64,000 bases of DNA. Origin: Physcomitrium patens (Eukaryota > Streptophyta > Bryopsida > Funariales > Funariaceae). The number at the start of each line of letters is the position of its first letter. The first letter of the stretch is position 1. Below the pieces are notes generated by a model, which saw nothing but the letters and a program-made list of their open reading frames with translations, made no database searches and was not told where the DNA came from. The position numbers and the translations under genes are program-made. The stretch covers positions 10,881,660-10,945,659 of the forward strand of contig NC_037263.1 of the NCBI RefSeq assembly GCF_000002425.4, in the 5' to 3' direction. This document shows positions 46,754-58,581 of the stretch, piece after piece.

Positions 46754-48335
46754 ATACTAAAGCAATATAAAAGCTAAAGGTGTTATTGTTAAGACTTTTA
46801 ATTTTAAGAAGAATTGATTATAATTGTAATAGATAAATAATACTTTTGTAGATATTAATCCTATTGCTATTGAATAGATTGTAGATCAAAATGATTTGTA
46901 TTTTAATTTGGAAATAGATTTTCATTTTAATTTAGAATTGAAGTTTTAAGTATTTATCAACGTGCATATTTACAAGTCAAAAGAGAAGTATGGAGAGTTA
47001 TTTTGGCTATAAAAGCTGAAAAAGATTATTTCATTGGTGTAGTCATAGTAATTAAAATAGATTACTTGCCATTACTTGGAATGATTTCTAATTGTTCAAT
47101 ATTACATATTGTAATATTAAGATTAATTACCTATATCAAATCATTAAATTCATAATTTAAACATATTACTAGAAAAGTCAATTTGATGGCAAAAATATTA
47201 ATTTGAACATGATATGAAAAACAAGATGAGATAATTGAAGACATTGATGATATAGGATCTAAACTCTATTCAATATCAAATCTTAGCAAAGTTGATAAGT
47301 TATTTTTTTAAAAGCATTATAAAAGAGAATTATTAGATATTTATTATTATTTGAATACCTTGACTAAGAAAAAAAATTGCCTTAGCTTATGAAGTTTTAT
47401 TAAACTATGTAAAAGATAGAATATTGACAACAAAGTCTATTAAAGGGATTTGTAGATTTTTACTTGAAGATATTATTTGTAGCTATAGATGTGTAGAAAA
47501 AATTATTGTACATCATGGAAAATCAAATACATAAGAAGCTTGTGAATTCTTTAAAAGATATAAAATTCATTGACTACTGCTTATAATCTTGAAGAAAAAG
47601 AAAAAAATAAAGGTGGTCATATATCAATTGTAAAGCCTTAATTCAAGCTTATAATAGGAAGTTAAGAAAATAGCTTGAAATTTTTTCATTTGCATTATAG
47701 GTTGATCAAAAAACTTAGAGTTTAATAACAAGATATATGCTTATTGAGGTCATGACAAGGCAAAAACTTATTATGCCAATTGAAAAAAAAGTATTTAGTT
47801 GGAGTGGGCTACCATGAGAAGATAAATGGCAAGAGAGGAAAATTTAGTTATTAAAATTCAACAACTTGAGAAAAGACCAAAAGATTTGTAAATAGAATTT
47901 GAAAGATTAAAAAGGGCAAGGTTATAAAATAAGGCACGATTTGACAAACAACTTTGATTGAGAGCTAAAGCAATTGAAGAAGGTGATTGGATTTTGGTTT
48001 ATAATAGTACCTTAGATAATCAACATAATATTTTAAAGAGATTTTTTAAATAATGGTTTAGACTATATGTAATAACAATTATTCATAATAATGTAACTTA
48101 TTCATTACAAGAGCTAGATAGAATAAGGTTAAAAATACTAGTTGCAGGGAAGTGAATATAGATATTCAAATGAAGATAGATAAAAATAAATATAAAAGAC
48201 TTTGTTGAAGATATAAATCTTTTAAGATAAGAAAATGATTTTTACTTGGATAGCAAAAATGATGAAGAAAAATTAGATCAAGATATAGAGAACATAATAT
48301 GAATCAAATAAGATTTGAATCATTTGAAACATATT
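46295..48335 (+). pseudogene. RT-RNase H-integrase remnants (element L)
   Basis: Readable pieces: VSFFDNISI (element B MPFLDDVSI; catalytic Asp pair damaged), YEKILI and EEVHLTLSKEKSTFGIKEII, RFLGTCVFYHI, then after a 31-A run RNase H pieces, KSLNS and DEIIEDIDDIGSKLYSISNL equivalents, and integrase C-terminal pieces (IKAYNRKLRKWLEIFS, TRYMLIEVMTRQKLIMPIEKK, QNKARFDKQLRLRAKAIEEG by likeness). Residues are read across frames with many stops. No functional protein is possible. Confidence 0.7.
46722..46752. repeat. A31 homopolymer
   Basis: Uninterrupted run of 31 A inside the RT remnant of element L; length may vary or be a sequencing artefact. Confidence 0.9.
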
Positions 48336-48354
48336 AGAAGATGCATAAGTTGAG

Positions 48355-50203
48355 AGAGGATGGATGCTATATGATAATACAGCTATATGGAGAAAAATAA
48401 AAATATGGATATTATTATAGAAGAGCCTAATAAATAGATGTAATAAAAAATAATAATAAATTATAAAAAGATAGTAAAAAGTTTAGTCTTAATACTATCT
48501 TTTGTAGAAAGAACTTCTATTTATTGTGTAGGAGCATAAATGAGCCAAATCAAAGTAAATGAGAAAAGAAATAGATATAGGCATATTTAGAAGAAAGTTA
48601 ATTATAGGTTAAAATAAAACTTATCTCAAATTATCAAAAATTGATACTTGGAGAGGATTAGTTGTCAACCTAGATTAAAATTAGAACTATGCACAAAACC
48701 ATGCACCTACGACAGTTCTTGGATTCTTTTTCAAATTAAAAAATGGAATTTGAGAATTTTTTTTTTTTTTTTAAATTAAATATTAATTTTATGTTATTTC
48801 AATTAATATTAAAATTTTGAAGAATTTTAAAAATTAATAATTTACTTGGTGGATTTAGATTTTGAGAAATAAAAATATATTTATAAATTTGAGAATTTCT
48901 TGAATTTTGTAGTATATATACAAATGAAAATTAGAAAATCTGTTTTTGTGCTTATTAATGTGTATGAAAAAATTGAGATCAATCAAGCATTTAGATTGAA
49001 GCACATGAAGTTTTTTGTGGATTATGATCTCAAAAATTTGAAATTTAGGATCAATAAGTGATTTAAGATCTAGCAATATTTGCTAATTGGATTAAATCAA
49101 AATTTGGTGAGAGCAATTAAGACTTAAATATCTACATACTTTCCAATTTTTGAAGCAATTAAATAGTTTAACAAAGAGAAATTAGGATTGAAAGATCACA
49201 TTCAAATCAAAGAAAGAAAATGCTAATGAGTGAGATGTTTAGGGAGCTTTGCTTGCTATTGTGATGTGCGATCTTTTTCAAAAAAAATTTCTTATTGCTT
49301 ACTTAATTGTTGCAAGATATTCAAATTTTGAGTCAAAATAAATAATTCAATCATTGGTTATTGAATTCTTAATCTGCTATAGAATTATTAAGATTTGTTT
49401 AAGTTTTAGGAATTGACTAGGATTGATTTAGGATCTAGGGTTTGGTTAGAATTTGATTAAGATTTGATTACAATTTGATTAGAACTTGGTTAGAATTTAG
49501 GATTTGTCTAAGTTTTGATTAGGATTTAAGATTTTTCTAAAGTTTGGTTAAGATTTAGGATTTTATTTGGATTTTATTAGGATTTGATTAGATTTTGATT
49601 AAAATTTGTATAAGATTTGAGTAGGATTTAATTAAGGTTTATTTAAGATTTGTCTAGGATTGGATGAAGGTTTCATTAGAATTCATTAGAATTGGTTTAT
49701 AATTTGGGATCTCATTAGGATTTAAACTAAGGTTTGATTAAGGTTCATTGAGGTATCAATTAAGGTTTTAATTAGGATTTGTCTTAGAATTTGATTAATA
49801 ATTAAGATTTTAATTAAAATTAAATAAATATTTAATTAAAATTTATATAAGATTTATTTTAAAAATATATTTTAAATATTTCATTAGGATTATTTATTGT
49901 TTTTTTTTTAAATTATTTTTAGTATTCTTTTGAGATTATTTTTTTTTAAAGATTTATTTTTATATTTTTTAAAGATTTTTTTGTTAATATATTTTTAGAT
50001 TAATTCAAGACTTCTTTGTATTTCTTTTGTAACTTCTTTTAAATTTATTTTGGATTGATTAGAGTTTGATTAGGATTATTATTGATTACTTAAAATTTAT
50101 TTAAGATTCTATTAGACTTAGCAGGATTGTTGTTGCATTTCTACTTACCTTCTGCAATTAGAATCCTAGTGTATTTTCAAGCAAGAACACACATAATACG
50201 ACA
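48355..50203 (+). repeat. 3' LTR of element L
   Basis: About 1849 bp, TGCTATATGATAATAC...CATAATACGACA. Preceded by purine-rich GTTGAGAGAGGATGGA. The last 60 bases are clearly related to the ends of LTRs D and M. Holds a GATTTGATTAG-type degenerate array (49385-50115). Confidence 0.75.
49385..50115 (+). repeat. Degenerate GATTTGATTAG array
   Basis: Dozens of imperfect 11-12 bp units of the type GATTTGATTAGA / TTAGGATTTG, with occasional CTAGGGTTTGG. Unit length and sequence vary continuously. Confidence 0.7.
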
Positions 50204-51410
50204 AAAAATATGATATTAAAGAATGTACATAAGAGCCAATCAAGAATCTAGTGAATACAACAAAGAATGTTGATGTTTTTATCAATGACATCCATCAAAA
50301 TCAAGATGAAGAATAAAAAATCCTTGTTGTAAAATAAACATAGTTTAATAAGATTGCATTCTATCTTCTATCTTTATTTGTAGTTTTTGTGCATTTATAG
50401 CATTAAAGAAATGGAAAACTAGTAACTAATAGATTTAATGCAAAAACTATCATTTATTGATTTATTGGATGAGATATTATAATTGTTACAACCTTCAAGA
50501 CAACATAATAGAGATGAAGATCTTCAAGAACAACATATTCTTCTTCAAATAGATGGTGAAATATAACATGTTTGATATCACAACCTTAGAAGAAATTTTC
50601 AATGTTTGGTGATTTTATTTGAAGTAAGAATGAGTCTTGATGGTGTTACAAATATTTTGTTTGAAGGAAATTACAAAGACCTCAACAATTATCAAATAGC
50701 AAGGTCATCTTCTTGCTTTTATATGGGACACTATCCATGGTTGAAACGACCTATCAACCACCTTCAAAAGAGACAAAGATCAAAGTATGTAGCATATACA
50801 ATTCACCACATCTTAGACTTCTTCAACATATGATGACTACTCTTCTTGGAACTTGTCTCTAAAAACAAAAAGAATAATATCACAAACATATATAATCACC
50901 AAGTTAAGAAGTATTAAGTAGAGAATAAATTTGTACATAAATTTGATAATATCTTAAGGCAAAGCTTCTTAGAAGCTTCATAGAGACAGATTTGACCATA
51001 GACATATTTGTAGTTGATTGGTAGGTTAAAAACTTAGCCAACAATTTAGCCATGTGTCATATGTATTGATAGCTTATAATACAAGTTAACTATGTAGCAC
51101 GCATATAGAAAACTTATCTTATAAGTTAGATACGTGGCTCACAAGTTAGACATGTATTAGAAGTCTTATAAAATGTCGCTATGTAGCTCCTAGTTAAATA
51201 GTATATATAAAAGCAAAAGTGAAACCTTCTTCACTCTTGTCAATGCTTTTCTAGTCCTTAGTCTTATTTCAAGACTTTCTAGTCATCTTGTCTTTAACAA
51301 TAGTCATTCAAGTTTCATATTATACTATTTTTGAGTAATTTTTTAGTCTTTTTTAGTGACACAAAAGTGTATTGATCTTTTAGCTTGTTGAAATTCATGT
51401 CCTTGATAGT
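50204..51410 (+). mobile_element. 3' end of a chromovirus (K)
   Basis: Begins inside a chromodomain (YDIKECT-stop-EPIKNLVNTT, KNVDVFINDIHQNQDEE), continues with the same 3' untranslated region as chromovirus F (inverted), then a purine-rich AAAAACAAAAAGAATAA and the LTR at about 50879-51410 (TATCACAAACATATAT...GTCCTTGATA). 5' part missing. Confidence 0.72.
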
Positions 51411-52019
51411 ATATATATATGTATAAAATCATTTCTATTAAATAAAATAAAATAATAAATCATATAATTTTATTGAATCAGATAAAATTCATTAAATTAA
51501 ATTATAAAATAATGAAAAAATTAAATATATTTTATAATGAGATAAAATGATAAAATATATTTGTAATTTTAATATTATATATTTATTTATATATTTAATA
51601 TTAAAAAATAATTATTTATAAATAAAATAAAAATATATCTTTATAATTTTAAAAAATACATTATCTAAAAATATACTTATTTAATTCTAAATATTTTATA
51701 ATTTATTTTTTGTGATATATATAATACTATATAAATTATAAATATTATAATCAATCCAACAAGTTATCAAAAGCTTTAACAATAAGTTTATGGCCTAGCT
51801 ATTGGTACAAATAGTAATGAAATTAAACATATTTTTGATTTTTACAACTCTTTTTATTGAGCTTATCTACCTCACAACTTACAAACCTTCTTGTTTTTGA
51901 AATAACAATTTAGTGGTCTTTATTTACATATTAAAATCATTCTATTGTGTTATTATTTTTACTATTTGTAAGCAAAAAAATTATAATTCAAGAGATAATA
52001 GAATTATAAATGATTAGTT

Positions 52020-52054
<35 letters not shown>

Positions 52055-52591
52055 GTTTTACACATTATATTTTATAAATAAACAACTATATTTCTTAAGT
52101 TATTTTTTGTTTTTAAGATATTTGCATCATTTTAAATCTTATGTTGTTAAATTATTTATGTAGTAATTAAAAGTGACACATTCTATGATTGTTGTATTAC
52201 AAAATTAAATTTTTGTAGATGATAGACTTTATTTACAAAATAACCAATATAAAAATACACACATTAATAATTTAACAATATTTAAGATTCATATTTTAAG
52301 AGCATTCTTCAAATTGCTGTCATAACAATCATCTTGTATATGTGGCTTGCTGTGTGTTCAAGTCAGTTTCTTCAACAGTTAGATGGCCCATTTAAATTTA
52401 TGTGGAGGGCTTTTACATTAGGAATGCCATCAGAAACTTGGAATTTTGAAAAAATGAAATAGCACTAGAGACATGACCACGTAGTCAAAAAAGCTGGCAT
52501 TTTGCCTAAGGTTGAGCATCATGATGCATACATTTCATTTTCAAAAATCTAATTGCTTCAGAATCTATTTGCTGAATTGGGTAGTAGTTCT
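51411..52591. other. AT-rich intergenic sequence
   Basis: Extremely AT-rich, with an AT run at 52025-52051. No gene or element recognised. The last 250 bases become less AT-rich and probably hold the 3' untranslated region of the TatD gene. Confidence 0.6.
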
Positions 52592-55500
52592 TCAATTGTT
52601 AGCAGAAAGGACTACATCTGCCATAGTGTCAATATCATGAGGAAAGAATATCCTACAAAACAAAAAACAATTTACTCAATTAGAAAATTACATGTCGCAC
52701 ACATCACATCTCCCTGGCAGTATAAAATCCATCTTTCAGTTGAAATCAAGATACTCCATTTCAAAGTCTTAATCCACGAGACTTCTGGTTTAGAGAAAGA
52801 CTCGAAGTACCTTTCAATCCTCAACATGATTTCACTTGTCAATTAAAAGCCACCTCAATTTGCAAGCAAGGTTGGAACTTCTGATTGAAGCTAAATATGA
52901 AGCACTACTTACAAGCCAGATGAACCAGAGTGAGAAGACTATACCTGCACGTATTTTCATAAATGGCTCGTGCAAAACCTCCAACATCTTGCTCTTTTCG
53001 ATAAGCTGCTATCACTTCCAGTACTTGCCTGCAGAAAATTAAACTAACTTGCTGTTCACTAAAATAACATCCGAAGATGCAGATGATTGCATTGAAACTG
53101 TAAGAAAAGTCACTCAAAAACCTCACCCGACCATGTTAAGATTTTTATGGTTAAGACTATGAAATTGAAGCAGTAAAACCCTTGTACAGGTTAGTAACTG
53201 AGTTTCCAAGCGTGATGCTTCGACGCAATGCACTCACTAGAAGTATCAAGCAGACTTCCCTTTACTCATCCCCTGTAGTCAACCACACATCTAATTGCTC
53301 TGTTTTATTTCATTTAAGCAATCACAACAATGTATTAGATTGATCTAAGGAGAGAAATCGAAACACAACCTGATTTGACAAGGCTCGTTTCGACTTTTCA
53401 CGAGCGAATGAATGTCATGTTTCTCCTTTTTTTTTGAGGGCCAAGTAGTTTTAACATGCTTGATTCCAGCATGAGTATTCTTGATGTCACAGTAAGGAGA
53501 ATCAGTTTCAATCATCATCCTCTCCACTGGAATTCCAGCCATCACTTCGAGGTTCTCTGCTGTCTTCAATGAGCAGCCATTGATGCCTGTAAGATTTGAA
53601 GTGAGACAACAAAAAAATTCCAAACAGATACTAATAAAAGTGAAAGATTTTCACTTCTACATCAGATTAATAATTCAGCAGATTATGGTAGATCATGGCG
53701 GACAAAGATGTTGACATTGATACCAAGAGATTTACCTATGTAAAGGTTGGGAATAGCTAGTAGTTGGTCTCTTTCTTCGCTAGTTCCGGTGAAAGAATGC
53801 ACCACACCTGCGGTAAATCTGGGTAAATAGATAAATTAATTCATTAGATAAAGACTCTGAGAATGAGTGTCACTGCCCAGGGTTTAACGATGCTTCTACC
53901 TTTTAACAGCTAAAAGAACCATCATAAGACATCAGACTGTGAACAGCTAACCTGTGTTGATTGCGTTTCACAATTTCTAAAAAGTCGGGAGCTGCAGATC
54001 TCATGTGAAAGAACATGGGTAATTTTGTTATCTCAGCGATCTCAAATTGTCTCTCAAAATAACTGCAAAACCAAATATGATATCGAAAGAGCGTACGACG
54101 ATCGTAATCTTGAAAACTAACGATTCCTAACATTAGGAACTTCTTAAAATCCACAAAATAATTAAATTCAGCGAGCAACATAATATGCATTAAATACTAA
54201 ATAAAATAAAAATGTACCGGCGCTGAGTATCAGCAGGACAAAATTGGAGACGATCATAATCCAAGCCACACTCACCAACTGCTACAACCTGTTATTCACA
54301 TACTCTACCAAAATTTAATTCAAGTTATGCTCCTTGAACAACCTCAGCAATTATAATGCTTGCTCGATCTGAAGTTTTCCTGGGCTGACCATATCGCTCC
54401 ACAGATATTGCCCATATATGAACATCCAGCTTTTTAACTCTAAAAACTAGTTAAGATCAAGAGAGCTTCTGTGGCAAGCTTAGGACTAAAACCGCAAATA
54501 TAATTGTATTCAAGACAGCAAGGAGTAGACGCACTTGTCATGCAGCGACTTAGTACCTTTCCTCTGGCAACACCATAAGTTGTAAGTTGCAGAAGTTCCT
54601 GCAAATGCTTCTCTGAGTCCCCACTCTTCTCAAATTCCTGTGACATCGTAAATCCACTATGTTTTTAGATCAGCTTGAAGAATATCAGAAGGTGACACAG
54701 AGTTCACAAGCAACAAGGATAATCTACTGATCAACTCAATAGTGTCAACTGAAGGACTCAAGATCCTCAGCATGATATTCACACGCTTAAAATTAAGAGA
54801 ACAAGCATAGGCTGTTGCTAGAGGTCGCACCGTGCATCTGGTCGGGTGCACTCCAACTGTACAGAATAGACGGCCTGCAATTCTTTCATTTGGTCGGTGA
54901 CAAAAGTAGCAAAAATACTTTATTCAAATAAAAACCCACGTTGCAAAAGTAATCAAGTATTCGTTAACAGGTATCCTCAACGATATCCAAAGTCATAAAA
55001 AGGGACAATCTACGCTACGCTAAAGAGCTCAAATACGGTGAAAAAGCGTCATTTTGCTTAACACAAACATCCAACCAGCTGTAGGAATACACACTCATTA
55101 AAAAACTAAGCATTCCAGTGTTGGAAATCACCACTTTCTTTAGGTGTAAAAATCAGAAACTTTAGAGTGACCATACCATCAGAGTCGGCTAAAGACAGGG
55201 CCTCCTTCGACTCCTTCAAAGATCCTCCTGTCACCTAATTGGCGAAATAATACTCATTAAGTGAATGATAAACATATCTATCACAAGATTTGCAAGTATG
55301 TTTCAATTGCAAGCTTCGAATATATAGGTGGTAATAATAAATATAGGATGTGTATTATGCATGTACATAGAGCACAACCTCCAATTTTCATTATCCACAC
55401 AAAGAACGGCAAAGGATCAAATCCTTTCGCATTAAGTGATTCAAAGACCCAACACTGATCTAAACTTGTAAGGATGATCAAGAATGCAGGAAAAAGTTTT

Positions 55501-56432
55501 CCTTGGACGTGACGTGCTCTTTCTTACGATGATACGGGTAAGTCCTGCATCCCAAGCTCGCTGCAATACATGAACTAGATCTGGGGAATGGCACTGCTTG
55601 CCATGGTACCAACCCGCAAACATGCCATCTGCTACATGGTAAATCATTCCGCAATTAATAAAACAAGATGAATAATATTTAGAACAGAAAATAATCCCAT
55701 TCCTAGCAGTGAAAAGCCCCAGGAAAATCTTATGGACTTTAAACTTTAAACCCTAAAAACCCCGCCCCTCTTGAGTAGACTCAGTAATAACTGGAGAAAT
55801 AAAATATTATTTACCAGAAAGCATCACTGAACGTAGTGAATCCCACTAGAACTAATCATAAACCTTACAGTAGTTCCATGTCGGTACAAAACCCCGTAAG
55901 CAGGAGCAAATCAGGACATACCTGTAAGATTGGCTCCAATATCTGCAAAGCAACGTCTTCCAGACGGGTCGGTCAGAAAATAAATAAATAAATCTCATTG
56001 CAAAATTGTGGTCATGAATACAAACTGTTAGGAAGAATCAATATCAAGCCCAACGATTGCATTTATGAAGCACTACATCGAATGCAACCCAATCGTTAAC
56101 ATCCAAAATGTATAAAATTTCCCCAATAAATGATATTGCAGGAAAACCTGTGCACCTGTTAAGTCTCAATTATTTTCTTACTCCTCTAAATATGGACCAA
56201 AAAAGTAAACATCTCTTCGTATCACACCAACGCACACCAAATTGATCGCTATCGTAGTGTCTAGGTCTCACCGTATGTGAACAAATGCCACCCAATCTCA
56301 CACGATACAAAAATTTGAAAATAACTTCAGGAGAATTCAGGCCTCCATTACAAATTCTATATCATAAACTGGCAAGAATTAACACTAGGGTGATTAGATC
56401 GTCTACGTACCGATAAGCTTGAGTGGAGCCAT
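52592..56432 (-). CDS. TatD-family nuclease, TATDN1 type (12 coding exons)
   Basis: Metal-dependent TIM-barrel nuclease; relatives cleave DNA 3' to 5' and act in DNA repair or apoptotic degradation. Exons on the minus strand: 56432-56411, 55942-55922, 55628-55528, 55234-55177, 54874-54831, 54637-54557, 54288-54218, 54062-53952, 53818-53736, 53586-53370, 53028-52945, 52652-52592. All introns are GT-AG, phases join, and the total is 954 nt (317 aa). Motifs: IGANLTD (9-15), GVHP (75-78), GECGLDY (114-120), FHMR (151-154), HSFTG (177-181), [13 protein letters not shown] (200-212) and ETDSPY (224-229). The N-terminal HxH of bacterial TatD is replaced by NLT, as in animal TATDN1. Start chosen because MAPLKLID joins the first motif. 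Presumably functional. Ligand roles are inferred from the family. Confidence 0.93.
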
Positions 56433-57099
56433 GGGACCCAATTCGAAAACGCTCACCCACACCACAGGCACACAAAGTCTCACTGCCGACTCTGACGAGT
56501 GGCAAAGACCAGACGATGGAAGAAAGCATCAGAATCCAGGGCGAGGCTGAGAGGTCTGGTGAAACGATACATCCTTCCATTCCTGAACTCTGTCCATCAC
56601 AGACCTACGGATGGGGACAAGGGATGTTGGGAGGTGCGAGTGTCCTCTCTGAAGTGTGAACGGGACAATGAGCATGTCCGATGCGATGTTTGTTGGCTTT
56701 AACTTCATTTTGCTTGAGAAATTGTCTGGGTTAGGGGCCTTTTCCGATGCCACAGCCGCAACCTGGTCTTTCAAGAAGATTCGTGTTGATTTAGAACCTT
56801 GTGCCTTTCTCCAGTTAAGGAGGAAATAGGGGGGGGGGGGGGGGGGGGTTGTTATTATGCTCGCTTAGAATGAAGTGAAAGCAATCATCGTGCGAGACTG
56901 TTTTGCATCGCAGGTTGATTGGTTGAATTGGAGCGCAAGGGAGACAAATTAGGACTTTTCTGGTGTATGAATCAGAATTTGAGGTTGTTTCTTCGAGAAG
57001 CAGAAGAGCTGGGGTTGTGTGGAAGATGGTATAAGTGCAGCTGGAGAAACGAAGAGAGGACGTGGGGAGGGCGGGAGTAGGTGATGAAGGTTGGCGGCG
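56433..57099. promoter_or_regulatory. Shared intergenic region of two divergent genes
   Basis: About 667 bp between the TatD start codon (minus) and the O-fucosyltransferase start codon (plus). GC-richer than the surroundings. Contains a run of 20 G (56829-56848). An upstream ATG at 57083 opens a 22-codon reading frame ending at 57151 that overlaps the O-fucosyltransferase start out of frame. No clear TATA box seen for either gene. Confidence 0.7.
56829..56848 (+). repeat. G20 homopolymer
   Basis: Twenty consecutive G between the divergent genes. It could form a G-quadruplex, and its true length is easily misread by sequencers. Confidence 0.9.
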
Positions 57100-58543
57100 A
57101 TGGGGCGGTTCAGCTGGGGAGCGAGTGCGAAGAACCGAGATATGAGAGTTAGCAGGAAGGATATTCCGACATCACCAGTGCAAGAGGAGGCTGAGGCTGC
57201 AAAATCTGGGGATTATTCAACCAAAGGGACGCTGCCCAAGTACGTTTGGGTGCTTGGATTGTTCGTCACAGCTCTCTTTGCTTACAGCATTGAAGTCACG
57301 CCTGCGCGCATCAGCAATGCCATATGGTTCAACCACCTCTTTTCCGTAAGTTTTGTTATTCTGAAGCAATTCAATTCACTTCAAGACTTCCGATTCATTT
57401 TCAATTTTTAAAATCCGCACTATTCTAAGTGCGGCTGGATTGGTTAATTCCGCAATACACATAGGACAAACCTCTTCTACCTCTATAGTGACGACCGTGG
57501 CAGAATTAGTTCTGAGAAGAAAAAAATGTTTTTTTCTTGTCACGCAGGAATACAGACCACCTCGTCGTACTCACATGAATCTTACACACAGCAGAAAGTC
57601 TTTTCTCTCTAAGGTGAGTATGTAAGATTGTTGCGAGTAATGCGGTTTTGTTCCCCAACAAGCTTGTTGTCAATACATTTCTGAATTCGACTCCGCTTCA
57701 GATGTATTGTTGCTTGCTAGTACTGATGTATTGTTGGTCTCAACACTGAACAATGCTACTTGGTAAGAAATCATCGATGCATTGAAATGACATTGGGCTG
57801 GTGCTGCAGACTGTGCGGGACCCTATCGACCTCTGGAGTCCCCCTCCCGACAATGGATGGAAACCTTGTTTGATACACACTGATTTTGGTGAGAAGCTAC
57901 CACTTTAGCCTCTTTCTTTCTTTCTTTCTTGTTTTTATTTTTATTTTTATTTTTTTCAACATGTTTGTCACAAGGATGGTATTAAGATTTATGTGTGCAC
58001 GTGAATTTTTCTGCAAATGGCATAAGGATAATTCAGCAGCTCGTTTGTTGATTGATCAAAACCTTCATCAAGTGCTGGTGCTGCTGCAGAATCTGGATCT
58101 GATAATGGTTATTTGCAAGTGATGTGCTCTGGAGGCCTGTTTCAAATTCATATCTGTGTATGCAATCCTTACTTACACTCATCCGATTTCATTATTCAAC
58201 CGATTACGATTGTTATACATCGCTAGCTAGCCACAGTCGAGAACCCGTCATGGCGAAAAGTGGCGTCATCATTGTTCCTCGTAAAAATTGTAGTGTTAAT
58301 CATGCCTGAGATAACGTGTGCTCTAGGTATGTAACGCTGTGGCAGTAGCCAAGCTGGTGAATGCGACTCTGCTGATTCCATACTTCAGGAAATCATTGGT
58401 GTGGAAGGACCCGAGGTGGGATCTATTGAACAGTAATTTTCTGGCTTCCATTAACCTGGCCATGTTCGGTTGAAATTAGTTGGTGATGTTAGGGCTTTTT
58501 TTTTCTTTCATTTTTATCCTCTTTCTTTCTTTTTTCTTTTTCT

Positions 58544-58581
<38 letters not shown>

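Larger units (their letters stand above)
46295..50203 (+). mobile_element. Ty3/gypsy element L (B-like), 5' truncated
   Basis: Plus strand; starts inside RT, ends with PPT (48336-48354) and 3' LTR 48355-50203. Coding sequence resembles element B but is saturated with stops; it is the oldest-looking element of this family here. Confidence 0.78.

Noticed and set aside
52836..53042. Plus-strand ORFs over the TatD gene
   Set aside because: Antisense to exon 11 and its introns; no family resemblance.
56362..56774. Open frames on both strands upstream of the TatD start
   Set aside because: They lie in the shared promoter, give no recognisable domain, and disagree with the spliced gene model.
57091..57099. 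Start of the O-fucosyltransferase at 57091 (TTG)
   Set aside because: Non-ATG start in a eukaryotic gene; the ATG at 57100 in the same frame is preferred.
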